Assembly: GCA_965242595.1 (NCBI GenBank)
Contig: OZ251464.1
Span: forward strand, 496,001-560,000
Length of the DNA: 64,000 bases
Direction: 5' to 3'
Origin: SP197 sp965242595
GTDB lineage: Bacteria; Pseudomonadota; Alphaproteobacteria; SP197
Numbering within the stretch: the first letter of the stretch is position 1; the number at the start of each line of letters is the position of its first letter. A program made the position numbers and the translations under genes. Shown here one piece after another: positions 51,873-60,472 of the stretch. Under the pieces are notes generated by a model, which was not told where the DNA came from, made no database searches, and saw only the letters and a program-made list of their open reading frames with translations.

Positions 51873-53705
51873 TCAGCCGCCCTGCTGCGCCCGGCGCAGC
51901 CTGGCCGCCGCTTCCGGATCGATCCACCAGGCGTTGAAGACCACGCCGTCTTCGGGGGTGATCCGGGGCCGGCCGAACTTGTCCCACCAGGCCAGGCGGT
52001 CGTAGCGCAGATGCCAGTGGGGGATGAGATAGCGGCCCCACAGCAGCACCCGGTCCAGCGCCCGGGTGGCGGCGATATGCGCCTCCTTGCTCTCGGCGTA
52101 GATCACCTCTTCTATCAGCGCGTCCACCACCTCGTTTTGCAGGCCCAGAAGGTTGCCGCTACCTTCGATGGCGGCCGCCTCCGAACCCCAGAAATTGCGC
52201 TGTTCGTTGCCGGGCGAGCGCGACTGGCCGAACACCGTCACGGTCACGTCGAAATCGAAGCTGCGGCGCCGCTGAGTGTATTGGGAGGCATCGACGGTGC
52301 GGATGGTGGCGGCGATGCCGAGCCGTTCCAGATTGCGCGCGAAGGGCTGGACGATGCGCTCGAAGGCGGGCTGGACCAGCAGGATCTCAAACGCCATGGC
52401 GGTGCCGGCTTCGTCTTGCAGCACGCCGTCCCGGATGCGCCATCCGGCCTCTTCCAGCAGCGCCCTGGCGGCGCGCAGTCGCTGGCGGATGTTGCCGCTG
52501 CCGTCGCCCGAAGGCGGGCGCCAGATTTCGCCGAATACCTCGTGGCCGAGGCGATGGCGGAAGGGTTCCAGGAAGGCCAGCTCGGCCTGGGAAGGCGTGC
52601 CGCGGGCCGCGAGTTCCGAGTTGGAGAAATAGCTCTCGGTGCGGCTGTACTGGCCGTAGAACAGATTGGCGTTCGACCATTCGAAATCGAAGGCATAGCC
52701 CATGGCCTCCCGCACCTTGGGGTCGCGGAACAGCTCGCGCCGCAGGTTGAAGACGAAGGCCTGCATGCCGGTGGGGCGGCGGTGGGGGATTTCGGCCACC
52801 ACGATGCGGCCATCGTCGAAGGCGGGGCCGTGATAGGCGGTGGCCCACAGCTTGGAGTTGTTCTCGTTGCGGTAATCGTATTCGCCGGCCTTGAACGCCT
52901 CCAGCGCCACGTTGAAATCGAGATATTCGACATAGCGCAGGCTGTCGAAATTGTAGAGACCGACATTGACCGGCAGATCGGCGCCCCAATAGTCGGCGAC
53001 GCGGCGATAGGTTATCGAACGCCCGGCATCGACCTCGGCCACCCGATAGGGGCCGCTTCCCAGCGGCACCTCCAGCGAGGTGGCGGCGAACTCCTTGCCG
53101 GCATACCAGTGCCGGGGCAGGATCTGCATCTGCCCCAGGATCAGCGGCAGCTCGCGGTTGCCCGGCCCGTCGAAATCGAACCGCACCCAGCCGCCGCCCC
53201 GGTCGCTGACGGCGACCACATTGGCCCAATAGCGGGCGTAATGGGGGCGGCCTTCGGCGATCAGCGTCTCGAAGGTCCAGATCACGTCTTCGGCGGTGAC
53301 CGGGCGCCCGTCGTGCCAGCGCGCCTCGTCGCGCAGCCTGAAGGCGACCCAGGAACGGTCGTGGGGCATTTCCACCTCTGCGGCCAGAAGGCCATAGGCC
53401 GAAAAGGCCTCGTCGGCGGAACTCGTCAGCAGCGAATCGTAGATCAGGCCGATGCCGGGGGCGGCCCGGCCCCGGGGCGTGAAGGGATTCAGGCTGTCAT
53501 AGCCGCCGAAATCCCACAGCGTCACCTCGCCGCCCTTGGGCGCGGCCGGGTTGACATAATCGAAATGGGCGAAATCGGCGGGGTATTTCAGCGCCCCGCG
53601 GTTGGCGATGCCGTGGCCGCGATAAAGGCCGCCCTCCTCGGCAGCGGCCGCCAGGGCCAGGCCGATGGCCAGGATGGCAAGAACGGGGGCGAGGGCGCGC
53701 GCCAT
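51873..53705 (-). CDS. yejA: YejA-type peptide-binding protein
   Basis: 610 aa SBP_bac_5 protein, periplasmic. Signal peptide MARALAPVLAILAIGLALAA, then HGIANRGALKYPADFAHFDY and VNPAAPKGGEVTLWDFGGYD, characteristic of YejA; SLNPFTPRG follows, and the second lobe has FQAFVFNLRRELFRDPKVRE variant MQAFVFNLRRELFRDPKVRE. 33 bp after the Rieske oxygenase gene, on the same strand. Confidence 0.93.
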   Translation of the reverse strand: MARALAPVLAILAIGLALAAAAEEGGLYRGHGIANRGALKYPADFAHFDYVNPAAPKGGEVTLWDFGGYDSLNPFTPRGRAAPGIGLIYDSLLTSSADEAFSAYGLLAAEVEMPHDRSWVAFRLRDEARWHDGRPVTAEDVIWTFETLIAEGRPHYARYWANVVAVSDRGGGWVRFDFDGPGNRELPLILGQMQILPRHWYAGKEFAATSLEVPLGSGPYRVAEVDAGRSITYRRVADYWGADLPVNVGLYNFDSLRYVEYLDFNVALEAFKAGEYDYRNENNSKLWATAYHGPAFDDGRIVVAEIPHRRPTGMQAFVFNLRRELFRDPKVREAMGYAFDFEWSNANLFYGQYSRTESYFSNSELAARGTPSQAELAFLEPFRHRLGHEVFGEIWRPPSGDGSGNIRQRLRAARALLEEAGWRIRDGVLQDEAGTAMAFEILLVQPAFERIVQPFARNLERLGIAATIRTVDASQYTQRRRSFDFDVTVTVFGQSRSPGNEQRNFWGSEAAAIEGSGNLLGLQNEVVDALIEEVIYAESKEAHIAATRALDRVLLWGRYLIPHWHLRYDRLAWWDKFGRPRITPEDGVVFNAWWIDPEAAARLRRAQQGG

Positions 53706-53738
53706 CGGCGGGCGGGGGCTATTGGGGCCTGTTGGGGC

Positions 53739-54905
53739 CTATTCCGCCGCCTGCGGCACGGGCAGCGGCCCGCCCTCCAGCGCCTGCATGACCAGCATCT
53801 GGAAGTGGTGCACGGCGTGTTCGCTGATATGGCTGCGGGAACGATCGACGATGAAGCGCCCGCGATCGTAGCCGCGCGATGTCAGCCCCTGCTGCACGCT
53901 TTCGCACAGCGCGATGTCTTCGGGTTGCAGCACATCGGTCACATAATCCACGGCGGCGCGGGCCTGGGTCGTCATCTCGCCGTTCAGCGCATGCCAGTGG
54001 AGATGCTCGATGCAATGTTCCGGCCCGTCGGGCAGCATTTGCAGGGTCATCAGGTTGGGTTCGCCCGGCATCAGCCAGATGGTCAGATTCGGCCACACGA
54101 AATAGCCCGCATAGCCGAAATCGACATCGCCCGTCTCGAAATCGTAGGCGGTGCTGTGGCGAGAGCGGGGCTTGTCCGAGGTCTGCGCCGACCAGTACTG
54201 GAAGGTTCTGTTGCGATAGCTCGGCATCTCCACCATATCGACGAAGGCCGGATGGGCCGCCTCGCAGTGATAGCATTCCTGGAAGTTGTCGATCGCCACC
54301 TTCCAGTTGGCGCGCAGGCGGAAATCCTTCCGGCAGGCGAAGGCCAGCTCGCCGGCGCGGGGCATCCAGCGCAGGATGTCCTCTTCCAGGCCGGCATATC
54401 GTTTGGCGAAGGGTGGGGCGGCCGCGTCCAGATTGACGAACACCAGGCCCAGCATGGTCTCCAGGCGCACCGGCTTCAGCCCGAAGGCGGCCTTGTCGAA
54501 GCCCTCCACATTCTCGCAGCCGCGCGCGTTGCGCAGCCTGCCGTCCAGGTCGTAGGCCCAGGCGTGATAGGGACAGGTCATGGTGAGCTTCAGCTGGCCG
54601 CTGCCCTCCAGCAGGCGGTGGGCGCGGTGCTGGCAGACATTGTAAAAGCCGCGCAGCACGCCGTCGCGCCCGCGCACCAGGGCGATGCTTTCGCCGGCGA
54701 TCTCCACGGTCTTGTAGCTGGCCGGGCGGGCGATCTCGCTCTCATGGCCGGCGAACAGCCAGGAGCGGGCGAAGATGTGCTCCATCTCCTCGCGCCAGAT
54801 CGCCGCGTCGGTGTAATAGCGCGAGGCCATGGACCAGGAAAGGCGCGGGTCGGCGTGCATGCCGCCCGGCAGCGGGCCCGCCGGCCCGTTGGCAACAGGC
54901 TTCAT
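53739..54905 (-). CDS. Rieske-type ring-hydroxylating or amine oxygenase, alpha subunit
   Basis: 388 aa. Rieske ligands C91-x-H93 and C111-x2-H114 (FYNVCQHRAHRLLEG; MTCPYHAWAYDLDG). Mononuclear iron site in ANWKVAIDNFQECYHCEAAH (H213, H218, bridging Asp206). The C-terminal catalytic domain and single-subunit style resemble the group that includes glycine betaine, carnitine and choline monooxygenases; no reductase gene is adjacent. The ATG at 54905 follows GGAGG. Lead gene of the yejABEF-ghrA operon, so its substrate may be what the importer brings in. Confidence 0.88.
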   Translation of the reverse strand: MKPVANGPAGPLPGGMHADPRLSWSMASRYYTDAAIWREEMEHIFARSWLFAGHESEIARPASYKTVEIAGESIALVRGRDGVLRGFYNVCQHRAHRLLEGSGQLKLTMTCPYHAWAYDLDGRLRNARGCENVEGFDKAAFGLKPVRLETMLGLVFVNLDAAAPPFAKRYAGLEEDILRWMPRAGELAFACRKDFRLRANWKVAIDNFQECYHCEAAHPAFVDMVEMPSYRNRTFQYWSAQTSDKPRSRHSTAYDFETGDVDFGYAGYFVWPNLTIWLMPGEPNLMTLQMLPDGPEHCIEHLHWHALNGEMTTQARAAVDYVTDVLQPEDIALCESVQQGLTSRGYDRGRFIVDRSRSHISEHAVHHFQMLVMQALEGGPLPVPQAAE

Positions 54906-54987
54906 GTCAAGGAGTCCTCCGGCAGGATCTGCCGGCAACCTAGCCCTGCCCGCCTTCCCGGCGCAAGTCGCCTCAGACCAAGTCGTC

Positions 54988-55158
54988 TCAGGCGCTGTCG
55001 GGGCGCGGCCCCAGCCCGTGGCAATAGCGGGCCAGCGCATCGATCTGGCCGCGATGGATGCCGAGATCGTCGAGCTGGCCGTCGGAAAGGCCGGCGAGCT
55101 GGCGGCGCAACGCCGTCGCCCGCCACTGGTTGCGCAAGGTGCCGAAGATGCCGATCAT
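54988..55158 (-). CDS. DUF1127-family small protein
   Basis: 56 aa, encoded by 57 codons. LRRQLAGLSDGQLDDLGIHR with GQIDALAR is the DUF1127 core (Arg-rich alphaproteobacterial family; longer members bind RNA and affect phosphate and carbon stress). ATG at 55158 after GGGAGG; stop TGA at 54988. It lies upstream of the Rieske oxygenase on the same strand, with 82 bp between. Confidence 0.85.
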   Translation of the reverse strand: MIGIFGTLRNQWRATALRRQLAGLSDGQLDDLGIHRGQIDALARYCHGLGPRPDSA

Positions 55159-55378
55159 GATGCCCTCCCGTCTTCCAGGGTGCCGCCCGCACAGCGCGGG
55201 CCTTCACAATGGCAGATAGGGCCGCCCGCCCGTTGCCGCCAGCGCCATGGCGTCACCCCTCCCATGCGCGCGCGGCATAGCCAGCGCGACTCCTTATGTT
55301 GCGCGCCCGCCTGGCAGTGGGAGGTGTTGCGCGCCCGCCTTGCGGCGGGCATGGATGAGGCGGGCGGGAGCGCGGGCG

Positions 55379-56089
55379 ATGGCAGGCACGCTGGTGCTGA
55401 TCGGCACGCCGATCGGCAATCTGGACGATCTTTCGCCGCGGGCGCAGCAGGCGCTAGGCGCGCTGGACGCGCTGGCCTGCGAGGACACGCGCCGCACGCG
55501 CAAGCTTTATGCGCGCTTCGGCCTCGCCCGCCCGGGAGTCGTTTTCTCCTGCCACCAGGGCAACGAAGAGCGGGCGGTGGCGCGCGTCGCCACCTTGCTG
55601 GAGCGCGGTCTGCGCGTCGGGCTGGTCAGCGATGCCGGTATGCCGGCGATAGGCGATCCCGGCTTCCTGGCCGTGCGCGCGGCCCTGGAGCGGGGCTGTG
55701 CGGTGGAAGCGGTGCCGGGGCCGACGGCGCTGGCAACGGCGCTGGCGCTTTCGGGCCTGCCGGCCTCCAGCTTCGTCTTCAAGGGCTTCCCGCCGCGCAA
55801 AACGGGGGCGCGGAGGCGTTTTCTGGCCGCCGACGCGCCCGCGCCCCACAGCCTGGTGCTGTTCGAATCGCCGCGCCGATTGGGGGCGTTGCTGGCCGAC
55901 GCCCTGGCTGTGCTGGGCGACCGCCGCGCCGCCGTCTGCCTGGAGCTCACCAAGCTCCACGAACGGACGGCGCGGGGCTGGCTGGCGGATCTCGCCCCCC
56001 GTTTCGCCGCCGAGGCGCCCCAGGGCGAGGCGACGGTGGTGATCGCTGGCAACCGCCCCGCCTTCCTGCGCGAGACACCCGCGCCATAA
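55379..56089 (+). CDS. rsmI: 16S rRNA 2'-O-methyltransferase RsmI
   Basis: Methylates C1402 ribose of 16S rRNA. 236 aa, shorter than E. coli RsmI (286), lacking the C-terminal part. LVLIGTPIGNLDDLSPRAQQ, ACEDTRRTRKLYARFGL, LVSDAGMPAIGDPGFLAVRA and AVPGPTALATALALSGLPAS are intact. The start is the ATG at 55379; upstream codons (from 55247) lack similarity, and 55303-55345 contains a 16-bp direct repeat TGTTGCGCGCCCGCCT. Divergent from DUF1127. Confidence 0.93.
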   Translation: MAGTLVLIGTPIGNLDDLSPRAQQALGALDALACEDTRRTRKLYARFGLARPGVVFSCHQGNEERAVARVATLLERGLRVGLVSDAGMPAIGDPGFLAVRAALERGCAVEAVPGPTALATALALSGLPASSFVFKGFPPRKTGARRRFLAADAPAPHSLVLFESPRRLGALLADALAVLGDRRAAVCLELTKLHERTARGWLADLAPRFAAEAPQGEATVVIAGNRPAFLRETPAP

Positions 56090-56155
56090 GGGGCATAAGG
56101 AGGGACTCGCCGCCGCCTGCCAAGCGGGGCATAATTGGGGTATATGGGGTATCAT
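56090..56155 (+). promoter_or_regulatory. GGGGYATA-type repeats upstream of the nuclease-like gene
   Basis: GGGGCATA (56090, 56126), GGGGTATA (56137) and GGGGTATC (56146) recur, the last three about 10 bp apart. TATCAT at 56150-56155 could be a -10 with no good -35. Possible protein-binding repeats. Confidence 0.3.
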
Positions 56156-56184
56156 TGGGAGCGCAACCGCTGCGGGAGAACGCC

Positions 56185-56781
56185 ATGAGACGCCTTGCGG
56201 CCACCGTCTTCCTGTTTCTTCCCGGCCTCGCCCTGGCCGATCTCGCCGGCAAGCCGGTGGTGATGGACGGCGACACCCTGCTGTTCGGCGAGCACGAGGT
56301 CACCCTCTACGGCGTCCACGCGCCCCTCATCACCCAGAGCTGCGGCGCCACGGGAAAGGTCTGGTCCTGCGGCTGGGAGGCGGCGCTGCAACTGGAACAG
56401 GCGATCGGCGAGCACGAGGTCACCTGCGTCGCCGCGGAAGACGCCGCCGACACCGGCGACGACGACACCCGGCTGGCCCGCTGCCGGGCGGCGGGGGAAG
56501 ATCTGGCCGGGCTGATGATCGATGCCGGCTTCGTCGTCCCCGACGAGGCGCTGGGCGGCGACTATGCGGCCCGGGCGGCGACAGCGGCAGAGCGCGGGGC
56601 GGGCATCTGGTCGGGGCCGTTCGTCGATCCGGTCGCCTGGGCCGAAAAGGCCAGCTGTTCCTGTGCCGCCCGCAAGCAGTCGCTGCAGGAGACGGCGGCG
56701 GTGCTGAAGGCCATGCGCGAGGGCGACGAAGGCGAAGACCTCGAGCGGGCCGAAGATATCGAGCAGGCCGCGGCCGAATAG
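56185..56781 (+). CDS. Exported SNase/thermonuclease-fold protein, catalytic residues altered
   Basis: 198 aa. Signal peptide MRRLAATVFLFLPGLALA. The thermonuclease fold is recognisable from MDGDTLLFGEHEVTLYGVHA, WSCGWEAALQLE, RCRAAGEDLAGLMIDAGFVV and WSGPFVDPVAW. In active relatives the corresponding start reads VRLxGxDAPE; here Thr replaces the Arg and Leu replaces the Glu, so the classical catalytic Glu is missing and nuclease activity is doubtful. An acidic tail (EGDEGEDLERAEDIEQ) follows. The ATG at 56185 follows GGGAGAA. Confidence 0.75.
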   Translation: MRRLAATVFLFLPGLALADLAGKPVVMDGDTLLFGEHEVTLYGVHAPLITQSCGATGKVWSCGWEAALQLEQAIGEHEVTCVAAEDAADTGDDDTRLARCRAAGEDLAGLMIDAGFVVPDEALGGDYAARAATAAERGAGIWSGPFVDPVAWAEKASCSCAARKQSLQETAAVLKAMREGDEGEDLERAEDIEQAAAE

Positions 56782-56785
56782 CCGC

Positions 56786-57364
56786 TCAGGCGGCCTCGTC
56801 CAGGGCCGCAAGGTCGAAGCGGGGCCGCCTCGCGAAGATGCGCCGCACCATCGGCTCGAAGGCTTCCAGCGGCATGGCCTCGAAGTCGGGGTCGAAGGCC
56901 ACCTGGTCGTATTTCTGGCAGAAATCCGCGCAGGCCTGGTAATGGGGGTGGCCGCGATAGCGGTCGCGCAGATTGCGGTCGCGCCCGAGGTGGTGGTTGT
57001 AATACCAGGTCTGGAACAGGCCGTGGTGCTTCACCACCCAATAGGTGCGCTCGCCCACATAGGGTTTCAGGATGGCGGCGGCCGCCTCGGCGTGGTTGTA
57101 GGGAGATACGGTATCGGCGATGTCGTGCAGCAGGGCGGCCACCACCGTCTCCTCGTCCTGCTCGTCGCGAAAGGCGTGGGTGGCGGCCTGCAGGGCATGC
57201 TCCAGGCGGTTGACCCGAAGGCCCATATCCACCGTCTCGGTGCGTTGCAGCAGCGCCAGCAGTTCGTCGGCCAGATGGCCGTGGGCGCGGGCGATGGCCT
57301 CGCCCATGATGCGATAGTCTTCGGCCGTGCCATCGGCCATATGCGCGAAGCTCACCTTGTCCAT
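56786..57364 (-). CDS. HD-domain protein
   Basis: 192 aa, HD-superfamily metal-dependent phosphohydrolase or oxygenase. SRLEHSLQAATxA pattern reads NRLEHALQAATHAFRDEQDE, the HD pair is ALLHDIADTVSPYNHAEAAA and a further His pair sits in YWVVKHHGLFQTWYYNHHLG. This resembles the PhnZ/MIOX-like HD group rather than ppGpp enzymes. Substrate unknown. Start taken at ATG 57364, eight bases after GGGGGG; ATG 57370 is two codons upstream. Its stop is four bases from that of the convergent nuclease-like gene. Confidence 0.8.
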   Translation of the reverse strand: MDKVSFAHMADGTAEDYRIMGEAIARAHGHLADELLALLQRTETVDMGLRVNRLEHALQAATHAFRDEQDEETVVAALLHDIADTVSPYNHAEAAAAILKPYVGERTYWVVKHHGLFQTWYYNHHLGRDRNLRDRYRGHPHYQACADFCQKYDQVAFDPDFEAMPLEAFEPMVRRIFARRPRFDLAALDEAA

Positions 57365-57474
57365 CGTCATGGCCCCCCATTCGTCCGAACCAATGTCGCA
57401 TCAATGTCTCATTCTGGCCCGCGCCGCGCAAGCGCCTGTGCTAGGCTACCCGGCGAAGCGAACGAGGGGCTGTT

Positions 57475-59376
57475 ATGGTTCGTCTCGGGGTTCGTCGCGG
57501 GCTTGCGGGTCGTGTTCTGGCCGGGGTCTTCGCCCTGGCGCCCGTTGCCGGCCCGGCGCCGGCGCAAACCTTCAGCGATGTCGTGGCGTTCGGCGACAGC
57601 CTGAGCGACGGCGGCAATTTCGCGGCCCTGCCGGAAAGCCGCCGCCTGGGTGTGCCGCCGGGCAGCCGCTTCACCACCAATCCCGATCCGACGGCCGCCG
57701 ATCTGCTGGCCCGGGCCTTCGGCGCGGATGCGGGGCCGTCGGCCACCGGCGGCCAGAACCGGGCCACGGGCGGGGCCTGCATGGATCCGCAGGCGCTCTG
57801 CCGCTACCATGCCGTGCCGGCCGTGCCGGAACAGATCGACGCCTATCTCGCCTCCCGGGGCGGCAGGGCCGATGGCGGCGCCCTCTACACCGTCTGGGGC
57901 GGTGCCAACGACATTCGCGACGCCATGCTCCAGACCGGCGATCCCGCCCGCGCCGGCGCGGCCGCCGCCACAGCCGCCGCCGTCGCCGCCGGTCAAAGCC
58001 GCAGGCTGAAGGCTGCCGGGGCGCGCCACATCGTCGTCTTCAATCTGCCCGATATCGCCCACACCCCCTCCGCCCTGGCCGCCGCCGCCCAGTTGCCGCT
58101 GGAGGTGTGGACCGGCCTCACCCGCGCCTACAACGACGCCCTGGCCGCCGGCATCGCCCGCAGCCCGGACGGGGTGGTTGCCATCGATGTCTTCGCCCTG
58201 TTCGAAGAGGTGCTGGCCGATGCCGCCGCCTACGGCTTCGAAAACGTTGCAGACGCAGCCTGTTCCGGCCCCTCCGACGCTTCGCTGCTGTGCGGCCCGC
58301 AAGGTTCCGGCTATCCCTTCGCCTGGGCCGACGGCGACAATGCGCGCCATCTGTTCGCAGACGGCATCCACCCCGGCGGCGGCGCCCATGCCCTGCTTGC
58401 CGCCGCCGTGGTCGCCACCCTGGAGGCGCCGGTCATGGCCTCGCTGGCCGGCGAGGGCGGGGTGGCGGTGGCGGCCGCCCATGGCGAGGTGCTGGCCCGC
58501 CAGGGGCTGGCGGATGTGGCGCGCCCGGCCGGTCCCGCCGGCGGCTGGCGGGCCTGGGCAGAGGCCTCCTTCGGACGCCAGCGCCTCGATGCGCTGCCAC
58601 GCCTGGGCCGGACCGAAGCCGATCTGCGCATGGCGACGCTGGGGCTGAGCCGCCGCGCCACCGCCGATTTTGCCTGGGGCGCGGCGGTCAGCCTCGCCCG
58701 CCACGACAACGCCGCCGGTGGCGGCAGCGCCAGGGTGGAAAGCGACGCCGCCATCGCCTCCCTCTATGGCGCCTGGCGCCGGGGCGGCTTCCATCTGGGC
58801 GGCGCCCTCAGCTTCGGCCGCGCCGGGGTGGAGCTGGAGCGGCGCTTTGCGCTGGCGGCGGCGCAACGGCTGGAACGGGGCAGCACCGATGCCAGCCAGC
58901 TGGGCGTGGAGCTGGCGCTGGGCTGGCAGGGGGGCGATGCCGTCCGCCACGGCCCCTCCCTGGCGCTCTCCTGGCTGGATCAGGGCATCGACGCCTGGCG
59001 CGAGCGCGGCGCCTCGGCCACCGCCATGAACTATGCCGCCTTCGAGCGCGACTCGCTGGTGGCGGAGGCCGGCTATGGGCTGGCGGCAGAGCTGGGGCAG
59101 GGGCTTTCCGGGCATGCCCGCCTCGCCCTGGCAAAGGAGGCCAGGGACGATCCCCTGCGCATCGCCACCGCCTCCAACACCATGCCGGGCCGCTTCACGC
59201 TGCGGGGCCTGGCGCCACCGGCCAGCTGGGCTGCGGTCGGCTTCGGTCTGGATGGCATATGGGACGAAGGACCGGGGGGAGAAGGGCTGCGCGCGGGCCT
59301 GAACTACAGCGGCCGCTTCGGCGCCGATTCGCACCGCGACCACCGCCTGGCCCTGGCGCTCCGCCTCGCCTTCTGA
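57475..59376 (+). CDS. GDSL esterase autotransporter
   Basis: 633 aa, type Va secretion. Signal peptide (residues 1 to about 30), passenger with GDSL block FGDSLSDGGN (nucleophile S42), WGGANDIR (block III Asn) and DGIHPGG (D296, H299), then a beta-barrel from about residue 355 with alternating hydrophobic strands ending LALALRLAF, the terminal Phe needed for outer-membrane assembly. Like EstA of Pseudomonas, it would display a lipase/esterase at the cell surface. ATG at 57475. Confidence 0.92.
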   Translation: MVRLGVRRGLAGRVLAGVFALAPVAGPAPAQTFSDVVAFGDSLSDGGNFAALPESRRLGVPPGSRFTTNPDPTAADLLARAFGADAGPSATGGQNRATGGACMDPQALCRYHAVPAVPEQIDAYLASRGGRADGGALYTVWGGANDIRDAMLQTGDPARAGAAAATAAAVAAGQSRRLKAAGARHIVVFNLPDIAHTPSALAAAAQLPLEVWTGLTRAYNDALAAGIARSPDGVVAIDVFALFEEVLADAAAYGFENVADAACSGPSDASLLCGPQGSGYPFAWADGDNARHLFADGIHPGGGAHALLAAAVVATLEAPVMASLAGEGGVAVAAAHGEVLARQGLADVARPAGPAGGWRAWAEASFGRQRLDALPRLGRTEADLRMATLGLSRRATADFAWGAAVSLARHDNAAGGGSARVESDAAIASLYGAWRRGGFHLGGALSFGRAGVELERRFALAAAQRLERGSTDASQLGVELALGWQGGDAVRHGPSLALSWLDQGIDAWRERGASATAMNYAAFERDSLVAEAGYGLAAELGQGLSGHARLALAKEARDDPLRIATASNTMPGRFTLRGLAPPASWAAVGFGLDGIWDEGPGGEGLRAGLNYSGRFGADSHRDHRLALALRLAF

Positions 59377-59392
59377 TCCGGCGGCGCTCCCG

Positions 59393-59824
59393 GTGGCGAT
59401 CGCGGACGGGCGTGGGGGCAGGGGCAGGCGCGGCGCCGGGCGCGCCACGCTCTCCATCTGCGTCACCTGCCGCTGGAAGGGGCTGGATGCCATGCCCGGC
59501 GAGGCGGCACGCCCGGGCCGGCGCCTGTTCGAACTGGCCAGGCAGGAGGCCGGCGGCGAAGGGGCGGGCCGCATCCGCGAAATCGTCTGCCTGACCCACT
59601 GCATGAACGCCTGCAACGCGGTGGCGACGGCGCGCGGCAAGCCGCCGCTGCTGATGACCCGCATGGCGCCGGACCGGGAGACCGCCCGCGCCCTGCTGAC
59701 CATGCTGGAGCGTTACGCCGCCTCGCCAGACGGCAGGGTGGCCGAGCTGCCCGGCGCCATCCCCCAGGCCCGGCCCCTGGTGGCGGACGTTCATGTGGCG
59801 CCGCGTCGCCGTTCCCGCCCCTGA
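59393..59824 (+). CDS. DUF1636 metal-binding protein
   Basis: 143 aa. LSICVTCRWKG and IVCLTHCMNACNAVA supply the Cys pattern of DUF1636, a thioredoxin-like [2Fe-2S]/metal family found beside cobalamin and metal genes. GTG start at 59393, 16 bases after the esterase. The C-terminal ~40 residues end in a Pro/Arg tail. Role unknown. Confidence 0.8.
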   Translation: MAIADGRGGRGRRGAGRATLSICVTCRWKGLDAMPGEAARPGRRLFELARQEAGGEGAGRIREIVCLTHCMNACNAVATARGKPPLLMTRMAPDRETARALLTMLERYAASPDGRVAELPGAIPQARPLVADVHVAPRRRSRP

Positions 59825-59874
59825 ATGGCCGGGGTGTGGCCGGGGTGGGGCCAGGGCGGACAAGTGCTTGATAT

Positions 59875-59895
59875 TGCAAACGATTATCGTTTGCA
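59875..59895. promoter_or_regulatory. 21-bp palindrome upstream of the AOR operon
   Basis: Perfect 9-bp arms TGCAAACGA and TCGTTTGCA around TTA, 78 bp before the ferredoxin start. The symmetry and site suggest a dimeric repressor or activator site. The core ACGATTATCGT is loosely Fur-superfamily-like, but LacI, GntR or ModE-type regulators are equally possible. TTGATA at 59868-59873 is a possible -35. Confidence 0.6.
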
Positions 59896-59972
59896 GCCGG
59901 TCGATTTTGCTATGCACTTCGTCCGTCTTGCCCTATCGTGGCGACCGCTGCCGGTAGAGGGAGGGGCGCATC

Positions 59973-60446
59973 ATGCACAGGGCTTTGGCGATCGATCCGA
60001 ACAAATGCACGGGCTGCCTGCAATGCGAGCTGGCCTGTTCGCTGGACAACGAGGGCGCCTTCAATCCCTCGAAATCGCGCATCAAGGTGTTCACCTTCGA
60101 GGACAAGGGGCGCTTCGTGCCCTACACCTGCACCCAATGCGCCGAGGCCTGGTGCGCCGAGGCCTGCCCCACCCACGCCATCTCGATCGACAAGGCCACG
60201 GGGGCGAAGGTGGTCAGCGATGCGCTGTGCGTGGGCTGCAAGGTGTGCACCATCGCCTGCCCCTTCGGCACGATCAATTTCAACGGCGACACCGGCAAGG
60301 TGGTCAAATGCGACCTGTGCGGGGGCGATCCCGAATGTGCCAGGGCGTGCCCCACCGAGGCCATCGTCTATGTCGATGCGGACTGGACCGGCCTCGACAA
60401 AATGCGCGCCTCGGCCGCCGTCGCCGACGCGGCCGCGCAGGCGTGA
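59973..60446 (+). CDS. Four-cluster ferredoxin, electron-transfer partner of AOR
   Basis: 157 aa with sixteen cysteines in four [4Fe-4S] groups: C12/15/18/22, C53/56/61/65, C86/89/92/96 and C113/116/122/126, the HycB/AorA arrangement. No signal peptide, so cytoplasmic. The ATG at 59973 follows GGAGGGG. 26 bp before the oxidoreductase gene; the pair parallels AorA-AorB of Aromatoleum. Confidence 0.93.
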   Translation: MHRALAIDPNKCTGCLQCELACSLDNEGAFNPSKSRIKVFTFEDKGRFVPYTCTQCAEAWCAEACPTHAISIDKATGAKVVSDALCVGCKVCTIACPFGTINFNGDTGKVVKCDLCGGDPECARACPTEAIVYVDADWTGLDKMRASAAVADAAAQA

Positions 60447-60472
60447 ACCGAGCGTGAAGGGAGGATGCTGAG

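Noticed and set aside
55303..55345. 16-bp direct repeat before rsmI as a regulatory element
   Set aside because: The copies are low-complexity GC sequence close together; chance duplication is as likely.
59875..59895. Assigning the palindrome to Fur, ModE or a LacI-type regulator
   Set aside because: Half-sites match none of these consensus sequences well enough; left as an unassigned palindrome.
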